Origin: Bifidobacteriaceae bacterium
GTDB lineage: Bacteria > Actinomycetota > Actinomycetes > Actinomycetales > WQXJ01
DNA: 5,419 bases
Direction of reading: 5' to 3'
Assembly (NCBI GenBank): GCA_031278665.1
Contig: JAITKC010000258.1
Span: 1-5,419 of the forward strand
Shown: positions 1-5,419 of the stretch, in pieces
Numbering within the stretch: position 1 is the stretch's first letter
Layout: the number at the start of each line of letters is the position of its first letter
The notes under the pieces: generated by a model
The model's database searches: none
What the model saw: only the letters and a program-made list of their open reading frames with translations
Told to the model about the DNA's origin: nothing
Position numbers and translations under genes: made by a program

Positions 1-1119
1 GGCGAGCCCTCGCGCCACCAATTTGTTCTGGACTTGACTCATCCGGGCGCTTATGAGCAGGTCAGGGCGCAGTTGTTGGCGCTGTTGGGCGCCAACCGGA
101 TCGCCTACCTGAAGTGGGACCACAATCGCCTGCTGGTTGAGGCCGGGCGCCAGCCGGGCGGCGAGGCCGCCGCCCACGCCCAGACTCTGGCCGTCTATCG
201 CCTGATGGACGAGTTGCGGGCGGCGCATCCCGGTCTTGAGATTGAGTCCTGCGCCTCCGGCGGGGGCCGGGTCGACCTGGGGATCTTGGAGCGCACTCAG
301 CGGATTTGGGGATCGGATTGCAACGATCCCCTGGAGCGGACCGCGATCAACCGGCTAACGCAGTTGTTGGCGCCGCCCGAAATGGTGGGCGCGCACATCG
401 GGCCGAGCCCGTCGCACACCACCGGCCGGTCGCATCCCTTGGCGTTCCGGGCGGCGGCGGCGCTGTGGTGCCACCTCGGGGTTGAGCAGGACCTGACCGA
501 ACTGGACGCCGCGGACCTGGCCGAATTGAAGGGGTGGATCGCCTTCCACAAGCGTCACCGCGAGTTGCTTCATTCCGGGACGGTGGTCAACGCCGACACC
601 GACGGCCTGGCGGTCCACGGCGTGGTGGCCGAGGACCAGTCGCGGGCGCTGTTCTCGGTCACGTTACTGGAACGGTCGATGGTCTGGCCGCTTGAGCTGA
701 TCCCGTTCCCCGGCCTGGCGCCGGACCGCAACTATCGCCCCCGCCTAGTCAGCCCGGTCGGCCTAGTTGGCCGCGATGGCGGCGATGGCGGCGATGGCGG
801 CGGCACAGGCGGTGTCCATAGCGGCGGCGATGGCGGCGGCCAAAGCCGCCAAAGCGGCGGCCAAAGCAGTCTCGAAAGCGGCCAAAGCGGCCAAAGCGGT
901 GGCGAAAGCGGCCAAAGCGGCCAAAGCGGCCAAAGCGGCGGCACAGGCGGTGGCCAAGGCGGCGCGGGCGCCGGGCCGGTTCGAGAGGGGTTGCCGCCGT
1001 GGGCGGCGGCCTCGCCCGCACCGGTCATGACCGGGCGCATGCTGGAGGCCGACGGCCTGGCGGGCCTGCGGCAATGGCCCGAGACCGCCTACTTCGTGGA
1101 GTTCGCCGCCGCCGATTAG
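1..1119 (+). CDS. Alpha-galactosidase, GH36 family, C-terminal part (5' partial)
   Basis: The frame is open from base 1, so the gene begins upstream; about 373 codons are present, roughly half of a usual GH36 enzyme of about 700 residues. GH36 enzymes hydrolyse terminal alpha-1,6-galactosides such as melibiose and raffinose. The sequence shows the family signatures in order. YLKWDHNR carries the nucleophile Asp at window residue 40 (bases 118-120). SCASGGGRVDLG is followed by WGSDCNDPLER, with the acid/base Asp at residue 106 (bases 316-318). GAHIGPSPSHTTGR and FRAAAALWCHLG follow. The C-terminal beta-domain starts near base 600 and ends in PVMTGRMLEADGL and a tag stop. No signal peptide can be judged because the N-terminus is missing; a cytoplasmic enzyme is likely. 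Odd feature: about 65-70 residues of Gly/Gln/Ser repeats interrupt the C-terminal domain near bases 775-972, with GH36-like sequence resuming in the same frame. Family assignment is firm; exact substrate is not. Confidence 0.95.
   Translation, partial: GEPSRHQFVLDLTHPGAYEQVRAQLLALLGANRIAYLKWDHNRLLVEAGRQPGGEAAAHAQTLAVYRLMDELRAAHPGLEIESCASGGGRVDLGILERTQRIWGSDCNDPLERTAINRLTQLLAPPEMVGAHIGPSPSHTTGRSHPLAFRAAAALWCHLGVEQDLTELDAADLAELKGWIAFHKRHRELLHSGTVVNADTDGLAVHGVVAEDQSRALFSVTLLERSMVWPLELIPFPGLAPDRNYRPRLVSPVGLVGRDGGDGGDGGGTGGVHSGGDGGGQSRQSGGQSSLESGQSGQSGGESGQSGQSGQSGGTGGGQGGAGAGPVREGLPPWAAASPAPVMTGRMLEADGLAGLRQWPETAYFVEFAAAD
775..960 (+). repeat. 9-bp tandem repeats inside the alpha-galactosidase gene
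   Basis: Three exact copies of GATGGCGGC (775-801) are followed by a degenerate array of the 9-bp unit GCCAAAGCG from about 838 to 948. In the galactosidase frame the array reads as about ten QSG/ESG-type tripeptides with extra glycines. A 9-bp unit keeps the reading frame at any copy number, so length changes would be tolerated. In the +1-shifted frame the same DNA reads as AKAAKAA repeats, and other frames are also open, as expected for a 9-bp period without stop triplets. Confidence 0.9.
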
Positions 1120-1124
1120 CGCCC

Positions 1125-1140
1125 CGCCGGGCGCCCGGCG
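1125..1140. terminator. 16-bp perfect GC palindrome just after the galactosidase stop
   Basis: CGCCGGGCGCCCGGCG equals its own reverse complement and lies 5 bp after the stop codon. As RNA it could form a 6-bp stem with a GCGC loop. It is placed where a terminator would be expected, but no T-tract follows (actacacc), so it may act as a 3'-end hairpin, be a protein-binding site, or be a by-product of the GC-rich composition. Confidence 0.35.
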
Positions 1141-1244
1141 ACTACACCGGCCGGCGGCCAATTACGAACTCCGCGGCGGGCAGACCAGGTAGCACTACTC
1201 AATTTTCGGTTTCGCCCTTGGAGCACAAGCCGCCAGTCCCTTAC

Positions 1245-1260
1245 TGTGAACTGGATCACA
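1245..1260. promoter_or_regulatory. CRP/GlxR-type operator
   Basis: TGTGAACTGGATCACA is a perfect TGTGA-N6-TCACA inverted repeat, the consensus core bound by cAMP-receptor-type regulators (CRP; GlxR in corynebacteria). The actinobacterial consensus often has TA at the centre; here the centre is TG. It lies 125 bp after the galactosidase gene and several hundred bases before the secreted-protein gene, so it more plausibly controls the downstream unit. The match is exact; binding is inferred. Confidence 0.55.
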
Positions 1261-1263
1261 AAA

Positions 1264-1285
1264 CCGCGCCTTTCCCCGGGCGCGG
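1264..1285. terminator. Terminator-like hairpin
   Basis: CCGCGCC and GGCGCGG form a 7-bp perfect stem around an 8-nt loop (tttccccg). On the + strand only a weak gggttct follows. On the - strand the stem is followed directly by TTTTGTG, which looks more like an intrinsic terminator. No - strand gene is visible nearby, so it may end galactosidase transcription or stop antisense transcription. It begins 3 bp after the CRP-like site. Confidence 0.35.
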
Positions 1286-1417
1286 CGGGTTCTGATCAAC
1301 CCCGGAAGGCGGTTTCAGTAGGTTGAAGGCTCAAGCGACCAATCTCTCGGTCGCCCCGCGCGCCGTCGGCTCGGCGCCTGGTCGCGGCCAGTGCCGCGTG
1401 AGCGCCAATAACGACCG

Positions 1418-1438
1418 GACCGCCTATTCGGAGCGGTC
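1418..1438. repeat. Short inverted repeat
   Basis: GACCGC and GCGGTC form a 6-bp stem with a 9-nt loop (ctattcgga). It could be a small RNA hairpin or an operator. At this GC content a chance origin is quite possible. Confidence 0.25.
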
Positions 1439-1462
1439 GGGAGTTAACGAGCCCAGAGCAGC

Positions 1463-1472
1463 GGGGGGGGGG
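1463..1472. repeat. G10 homopolymer
   Basis: Ten consecutive G bases lie between agagcagc and cctcacc. Such a run is prone both to slipped-strand changes in the cell and to length errors in sequencing. If the next gene's N-terminus extends this far upstream, the length of this run would set its reading frame. Confidence 0.95.
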
Positions 1473-1507
1473 CCTCACCAGCACCGCTTAACCAGCCGGG
1501 ACGGCCG

Positions 1508-1558
1508 AGCCAGCCGGGCCAGCGAAGCCAGCCGGGCCAGCGAAGCCAGCCGGGCCAG
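1508..1558. repeat. 18-bp tandem repeat, about 2.8 copies
   Basis: The unit AGCCAGCCGGGCCAGCGA occurs at 1508-1525 and 1526-1543 and again, incomplete, at 1544-1558. Read in the frame of the downstream gene it gives GPAKPAGPAKPAG-type repeats; in another + frame it gives RASEAS repeats. An 18-bp period preserves frame, which fits a low-complexity coding segment but does not prove one. Confidence 0.85.
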
Positions 1559-1623
1559 GCCAACTGTCCTGGGACCTCGGGGCGGACTCGTCAGTCGATT
1601 CGCCGGGACGGCCGCCGCCGGAG

Positions 1624-4329
1624 GTGCGGAACCTTCGGCGCCTCATTCGAACGCAGTCGGATGAAGGCGGTGGCGGAGCGGTGAGGTCTCGAGCGCTTGG
1701 CGGCCTGGCGGTCTTGGTGGCCGGGGCGTTGGTGGCGACCTTCACGGTGCCCCGGGCCGCCTCGGACGCGGCCACCGACGCCCACGGCATCGGAACCGGG
1801 ACAAACGCCACGAACGCGCTAACCGTCAACGTCCAGGAAATCGACCCGGACAATAGCGGCGCCGTGATCTTCAACCTGAGCGAATACGGCGATGTCGATT
1901 GGTTCCACCTGACCGGCGTGCCGTGCTCAAACCCATATTTCGACCCGGCCGACCAACCCCAACCAACTGGCGTCTGCGAGACTCCGGGCGAGGGCGACGG
2001 CTACGTGGGTCGCACCGGCGGCCGGCGCGAGGTGGCGAGTAGTACCGGCGACGGCCTCGACTGGGCGCCGCTGGCCACCGACGGTCCGACCGGAACCGCC
2101 TACGGCGGCGTCTACGCCGGGGCGAACGGGCCGGTGACATATTCGTGGGATTCGGCCGCCGGCGCCTCGGCCGATCAGAGCGCCTGGCTGGCGGATCCGA
2201 CGACGTGGACGGTGAATGGCTTCTGGAACGACACCGACCTGGGCAACGCCTACGACCACAGCCCGCAGTATTCCGGGACCAATCTGTACGGCGTCTTCTA
2301 CGACCCGGACCAATCGGCCAAGAACAACGACGAAACCGATTACCAGCCGCACGGCTACAAGATCAGCGTGGACTATGACGCGGAGGCCGACCGGGTGTTG
2401 CGTTTTGTCGGCGGGGCCTGGCAGGCGACAGCATCGGTGACCGTCACCGCGACCGATGACGCCGGCGCCCCGGCGGAGACCAGCGTTCCGTTCTACCCGG
2501 CCGAGTTGACGGCCGGCGATGACGCCGTGACCGCGCTCTACACCGTCTATATTCCGGCTGGCCACGGCGCCTCGGTCAGTGTGGCGCTGGCCCAGGCCAA
2601 GGTCGAGTTCGGCCAGGTGACGCTTGGCGGCGCCGCGCTCTCCGATCAGCGAGTGGACTTCGAGCCGTTGGCGCGCGCGGCCGGAATCGACATTCTTGAG
2701 GCGCCCAAAACCCTGTACCTGTCCGATCCCGGCGACACCAGTTCGACTCCGGGCGACCCCAAGGACGAGCGGTTCATAGTCGACGGCTGGCGACACGGCA
2801 TGATGCGCCAGGACGCGATACAGGACCTTTACTACAACGAGAACTCCCGCGGCGGCAAGTTCGGGGCGACCACCCTCGACGCGCCGGTGTTGCAGTTCCC
2901 CGGCGAAGGCTGCGCCGGCTATTACACCCCGACCTATTACAACTCCATGTACCAGCCGCAGGCCCGGACAGCCGACCCGCTCTATCCCTCGGCCGCCCAA
3001 ATGCCGACCGCTGTGGAGTGGTTGAGCCAAGGCCAAGGCGGCGTCCTTTGGCCCGTTCCGACGAGTTACACGGGTTTTGGCGACAGCAACTACCACAGCC
3101 CTGGCACGCCCATCGACTACGCCCTCGCCACCGCCCGTTGCGCCGGCGCCGCGAGTGGGATGGCGCGGGCGTCGGTTGGCCAAAGCGTGCCGTTCGACCG
3201 CTATTTCTACGCGCTGGTCGGGGGTTGGGGCGGCGACTATTACGCCGACGCGGTTCTCTCAGACGGCACGAGTCTGTCGAGCGTCGCGATCGCCGCCGCC
3301 AAGACCACCGGGGCCGATTGGACGATGACGCTCTATCGCATTTTGGTGCCGGCCGGGACCACGGTCGTGGTGACTTTCAAGATGGCGGCCGATCCGGCCC
3401 CAAGCGAAGGCGCCGCGCTGGTCTTTGGCGGCCTCGCGATCCAGCGGATGCCATTCCTTGACTCCTGCTCCCTGCCGGCGGAGTTCCCGGGTTGGGACCA
3501 GCTGTTGAGTTGGGAGGGCGCGGACGACCTGGCCAGGGCGCCTTATTTCCAGCAGTTCCAGTTGCGCGGGCTGCTCAACGACCTGATTCGGGACCAGGAC
3601 CAGGACGGCCAGGTCGATTCGCTGAGCGGTTTCGAGCAGGGGCAATTGACCGCCGGCTACTGCGAGGCCAAAGCCTGGCCGGACGAGCCCGGCCAGGGCG
3701 ACCCGGCCGACAAGCTGCATCCCGACCAGAACGGGTACGGCTGGGACAACGACCACGAAGACGAATCGGACGGCGGGACGGTCGTCTTCAGCCAAGAGGC
3801 GGACGAGTCGCCGGACGAGGACGGCGACGAAGTCGACCCCGACGCGGCGGACCAGGACAAACTCAAACAGCCGATGGCGAAGCTGACCAAACGCGCCTTC
3901 GCCTGTGTCGACGCCGAGGGCGAGCCTTATGACGAGGCGATCGGGGACCCGAACGTCCTGGTGGGCACGGCCGCCGGCCCCCAGGCCGCGACCTGTTTGC
4001 CGCTGACCGAGGATTCGGATGGCGATCCGCCCGAGGTCGCGGCCGGAACGACGGTGTATTGGCTGTTCACCCTGGAGAACGTGGGTTTGTTCGGGAAGCT
4101 CGCGGCCCTGGCCGAACCGGGCGCCGAACCGGGCGCCGAACCGGTTTTCAAAGTCTCAGACCAGATCCTCGGCGGCGCCGCGCGCTCATGCGTCTTGAAC
4201 TGGGAGTTGGCCCCGGCCACGATCACCTCCTCGGCCGGCTTCCCGGCGACTGAGATCACCAGCGGCTTGGGCGACCCGATCTGGCCGAAGCAGGCGCGCG
4301 CCTGCGTCATAGCGGGGGTGCTCAATTGA
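1624..4329 (+). CDS. Large secreted multidomain surface protein, unknown function
   Basis: This encodes 901 residues from GTG 1624, or 882 from GTG 1681. The later start gives a classical signal peptide (MRSR, hydrophobic LGGLAVLVAGALVATF, cleavage near RAASDA) and may be correct; neither start has a well-spaced Shine-Dalgarno. Residues about 65-340 and 345-607 seem to be two related beta-sandwich units. Their ends match in pattern: VGG then LYTVYIPAG then GGAAL in the first, VGG then LYRILVPAG then GGLAI in the second. The DVDWFHLTG start resembles beta-sandwich domains of other bacterial surface proteins. Residues 657-665 (DQDQDGQVD) form a calcium-loop-like motif, followed by a very acidic linker (about 686-745). 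Residues 752-901 look DUF11-like (LTKRAF, GTTVYWLFTLENVG, VSDQI). Ten cysteines suggest disulfides outside the cell. No LPXTG motif or C-terminal membrane segment is visible, so anchoring is unexplained. Probable role: adhesin or matrix component; the exact function is unknown. Confidence 0.85.
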   Translation: MRNLRRLIRTQSDEGGGGAVRSRALGGLAVLVAGALVATFTVPRAASDAATDAHGIGTGTNATNALTVNVQEIDPDNSGAVIFNLSEYGDVDWFHLTGVPCSNPYFDPADQPQPTGVCETPGEGDGYVGRTGGRREVASSTGDGLDWAPLATDGPTGTAYGGVYAGANGPVTYSWDSAAGASADQSAWLADPTTWTVNGFWNDTDLGNAYDHSPQYSGTNLYGVFYDPDQSAKNNDETDYQPHGYKISVDYDAEADRVLRFVGGAWQATASVTVTATDDAGAPAETSVPFYPAELTAGDDAVTALYTVYIPAGHGASVSVALAQAKVEFGQVTLGGAALSDQRVDFEPLARAAGIDILEAPKTLYLSDPGDTSSTPGDPKDERFIVDGWRHGMMRQDAIQDLYYNENSRGGKFGATTLDAPVLQFPGEGCAGYYTPTYYNSMYQPQARTADPLYPSAAQMPTAVEWLSQGQGGVLWPVPTSYTGFGDSNYHSPGTPIDYALATARCAGAASGMARASVGQSVPFDRYFYALVGGWGGDYYADAVLSDGTSLSSVAIAAAKTTGADWTMTLYRILVPAGTTVVVTFKMAADPAPSEGAALVFGGLAIQRMPFLDSCSLPAEFPGWDQLLSWEGADDLARAPYFQQFQLRGLLNDLIRDQDQDGQVDSLSGFEQGQLTAGYCEAKAWPDEPGQGDPADKLHPDQNGYGWDNDHEDESDGGTVVFSQEADESPDEDGDEVDPDAADQDKLKQPMAKLTKRAFACVDAEGEPYDEAIGDPNVLVGTAAGPQAATCLPLTEDSDGDPPEVAAGTTVYWLFTLENVGLFGKLAALAEPGAEPGAEPVFKVSDQILGGAARSCVLNWELAPATITSSAGFPATEITSGLGDPIWPKQARACVIAGVLN
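4111..4144 (+). repeat. 12-bp tandem repeat encoding EPGA
   Basis: GCCGAACCGGGC is repeated at 4111-4122 and 4123-4134, with a third copy at 4135-4144 that diverges at its last two bases. It encodes AEPGAEPGAEP (residues 830-840), a frame-preserving loop expansion between two strands of the DUF11-like domain. Confidence 0.85.
4314..4320 (+). promoter_or_regulatory. Possible Shine-Dalgarno before TTG 4326
   Basis: GGGGGTG lies 5 nt before a TTG at 4326 that overlaps the TGA stop of the preceding gene (TTGA). This is the layout of a translationally coupled start. The frame it opens is not the frame of the clearly coding sequence further downstream. Confidence 0.35.
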
Positions 4330-4564
4330 AGCACAGCCGCAGAATCAGTCCGGCCTACGCGAATCCGACATTGGCGGAGTTGGCCTGGGTCGGGGCGCGC
4401 CGGACGGCGCGTGCCGCCTGGGCGGTTGCAGATCGGTTGGCCAGGGGCGATCAACCAGCCACCGGCGGGCGGAGCCCAACTGCCGGCATGGCGCGGAGGC
4501 GGCGCGGCGGGCGCCGGAAGCCAGCCCCCGGCACGGCGCGCGGCCGCTTGAGACGGCGCGGCAC
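4330..4564 (+). other. Uncertain 5' region of the second exported-protein gene; possible frameshift
   Basis: From the coupled TTG at 4326 one frame reads MKHSRRISPAYANPTLAELA and then AWVGARRTARAAWAVADRLA, which is protein-like. After about base 4480 the same frame becomes an Arg-rich run typical of a wrong frame. The frame that carries the signal peptide and mature protein is open through this whole stretch but has no ATG, GTG or TTG before 4565. The third frame reads a Pro/Gly/Ala-rich stretch (INQPPAGGAQLPAWRGGG) ending at TGA 4549-4551. Either this is non-coding leader, or an indel between about 4440 and 4560 has split an N-terminal extension from its gene. Confidence 0.45.
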
Positions 4565-5419
4565 TTGCGGACGGAGGCGTCTTCACGGCATCGGGCGCGG
4601 GTCTGGGCGGCGCTGGCCGCGCTCTGGCGCCGGCCGGTCTTCGCCGCCGCCCTGGCCGGGACGATCGCCGCCGCCTTGCCATTGGCCCTGCTGGCCGGCG
4701 GAAACGCCGACACCTTCGCGCTCTGGCACGATTCGGGCCAGGTGCCCGGCCAGAAGATCGAGGCGGGCGACTTGGACGCCGGCGGCGCCAAATGGATCGG
4801 CTGGAAGCAGGTCACGCCAGTCGGCTCGCCGGACGCCGCCGCGCCGGCCGGGCAACAGGGAACCTGCCTGACCGCGCCAGACCTCGCCCAGCCCGACAAA
4901 TGCGAGGACCAGTCGCTGCCGCTTGACCAGTTCGTCGCCATGCCGGGCGACAAAATCGAACTGGTCGGCCAGTTCGAGTCGATTCTGGGCGGCGACAACA
5001 TCGCGGCCTGGATCAAAGTCGGCTGGGCCGACTTGCCGGAAGGGCAGTCCAATCCGGGCGAGGTCACGGCCGTCTTTGGGCTTGGGGCCAGGCAGTTCGA
5101 CGCCGCCGACCAGGCTGTGTTCGCTCCGGTGGTCGACGGCTTGGCGGTGGGCGGCGCCGTTTGGATCGCGACCACCAGCGACCCGGCGGCGACCGGGACC
5201 ACGGCCGGGAACGTCAAAGTGGCGTATCTGCCGAAGGGCATTCACGAAGCCAGCCATTTGGTTTGGCGGGTCACCGTCACGGTCGAGGTCAAGGACACCG
5301 GCCCGGGCGCCGACCCGTTCCCGTACGCCTGGGGCGATCCGTTGGACGATGCCGTCGCCCCGCCGGCGTTCCAACTGCCGGCGTTGACGTGGGAACTCGA
5401 GCAGATTCGGGCGGGCGAG
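4565..5419 (+). CDS. SipW/alternate-type signal peptide exported protein, TasA-like (3' partial)
   Basis: The frame is open to the window end, giving 285 codons from the first in-frame standard start, TTG 4565; that start lacks a good Shine-Dalgarno and is provisional. Residues 22-23 are Arg-Arg, 25-44 form a hydrophobic helix (VFAAALAGTIAAALPLALLA), and this runs into GGNADTFALWHDSG at 45-58. This mirrors Bacillus TasA (GTWAAFND) and actinobacterial alternate-type signal peptides that are cut by SipW-like signal peptidases. It is followed, as in TasA, by an AGDLDA segment (67-72, TasA ASGTLDL). The mature part is predicted beta-rich, with MPGDKIELVGQFE and GGDNIAAWIKVGW, a pattern seen in these exported proteins. 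Cys101 and Cys113 could pair. It likely forms an extracellular fibre or matrix component along with the preceding gene product. The class of signal is well supported; the function of the mature domain is inferred. Confidence 0.85.
   Translation, partial: MRTEASSRHRARVWAALAALWRRPVFAAALAGTIAAALPLALLAGGNADTFALWHDSGQVPGQKIEAGDLDAGGAKWIGWKQVTPVGSPDAAAPAGQQGTCLTAPDLAQPDKCEDQSLPLDQFVAMPGDKIELVGQFESILGGDNIAAWIKVGWADLPEGQSNPGEVTAVFGLGARQFDAADQAVFAPVVDGLAVGGAVWIATTSDPAATGTTAGNVKVAYLPKGIHEASHLVWRVTVTVEVKDTGPGADPFPYAWGDPLDDAVAPPAFQLPALTWELEQIRAGE

Larger units (their letters stand above)
1120..1623. other. Intergenic region with regulatory-looking and repeat elements, no convincing gene
   Basis: These 504 bp separate the galactosidase stop from the first standard start of the next gene. 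I see no tRNA, rRNA or recognisable protein. A 113-codon open frame from a TTG at 1323 has no clear Shine-Dalgarno sequence and unremarkable composition. The interval holds a 16-bp palindrome, a CRP-like operator, two hairpins, a G10 tract and an 18-bp tandem repeat, listed separately. From the TAA at 1489-1491 onward, the frame of the next gene is open and reads Pro/Ala/Gly/Lys-rich sequence with no standard start codon before 1624. Part of this interval may therefore be coding if the true start lies upstream across a frameshift. I found no promoter with convincing -35 and -10 boxes. Confidence 0.6.

Noticed and set aside
732..1161. Three - strand open frames with WPL, FGR or AALAAL repeats
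   Set aside because: They follow from the stop-free 9-bp repeat in the galactosidase gene and have no independent support.
999..1295. A 98-codon + strand open frame across the galactosidase end
   Set aside because: It overlaps the conserved C-terminus of GH36 in another frame and has no motif or ribosome-binding site.
1319..1324. TAGGTT as a -10 box
   Set aside because: No -35-like hexamer lies at a suitable distance upstream.
1508..1558. CRISPR-like array
   Set aside because: The units are adjacent 18-bp copies without spacers, so this is a simple tandem repeat.
1323..1664. A 113-codon + strand open frame in the intergenic region
   Set aside because: It has no clear ribosome-binding site and no recognisable domain. 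It runs into the next gene in a different frame, and its RASEAS part is only the 18-bp repeat.
1927..3183. A 418-codon open frame on the - strand
   Set aside because: It lies wholly inside the surface-protein gene. Its composition is that of an antisense shadow in GC-rich DNA, and no domain is recognisable.
4345..5241. A 298-codon open frame on the - strand
   Set aside because: It is antisense to the SipW-type gene, whose + strand frame shows a coherent signal peptide and beta-rich mature part; the - strand product is Pro/Ala/Ser-rich with no recognisable motif.

Overview
The window is high-GC DNA whose coding frames end mostly in G or C and use GTG/TTG starts. Together with a SipW/alternate-type export signal, this points to a high-GC Gram-positive bacterium (Actinomycetota). 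Nothing here fixes the genus. All genes that can be supported lie on the + strand.

Layout: (1) 1-1119 is the C-terminal part of a GH36 alpha-galactosidase with both catalytic aspartates present. Its C-terminal beta-domain is interrupted by an in-frame low-complexity Gly/Gln/Ser insertion built from 9-bp DNA repeats. (2) 1120-1623 is a 504-bp interval with no convincing gene. It holds a GC palindrome, a perfect CRP/GlxR-type site (TGTGA-N6-TCACA), a terminator-like hairpin, a G10 homopolymer and an 18-bp tandem repeat. The last part of the interval is open in the frame of the next gene. (3) 1624-4329 encodes a large secreted, cysteine-containing beta-rich surface protein of about 900 residues. 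It appears to hold two related beta-sandwich units, a calcium-loop and acidic linker, and a DUF11-like C-terminal domain that ends abruptly without a sorting signal. (4) 4330-5419 contains the start of a second exported protein, open at the window edge. Its signal peptide ends in the TasA/SipW-type motif DTFALWHDSG, followed by an AGDLDA segment. Its 5' end is uncertain: a well-placed, translationally coupled TTG start lies in a different frame from the body of the gene.

Together, genes 2 and 3 look like part of a surface or extracellular-matrix (fibre-like) locus using a dedicated SipW-type signal peptidase that would lie outside the window. The galactosidase gene appears to belong to a separate, upstream sugar-use unit. 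The CRP-like site between them could link the second unit to cAMP or carbon status. This functional reading is inference from domain resemblance. No database search was possible.
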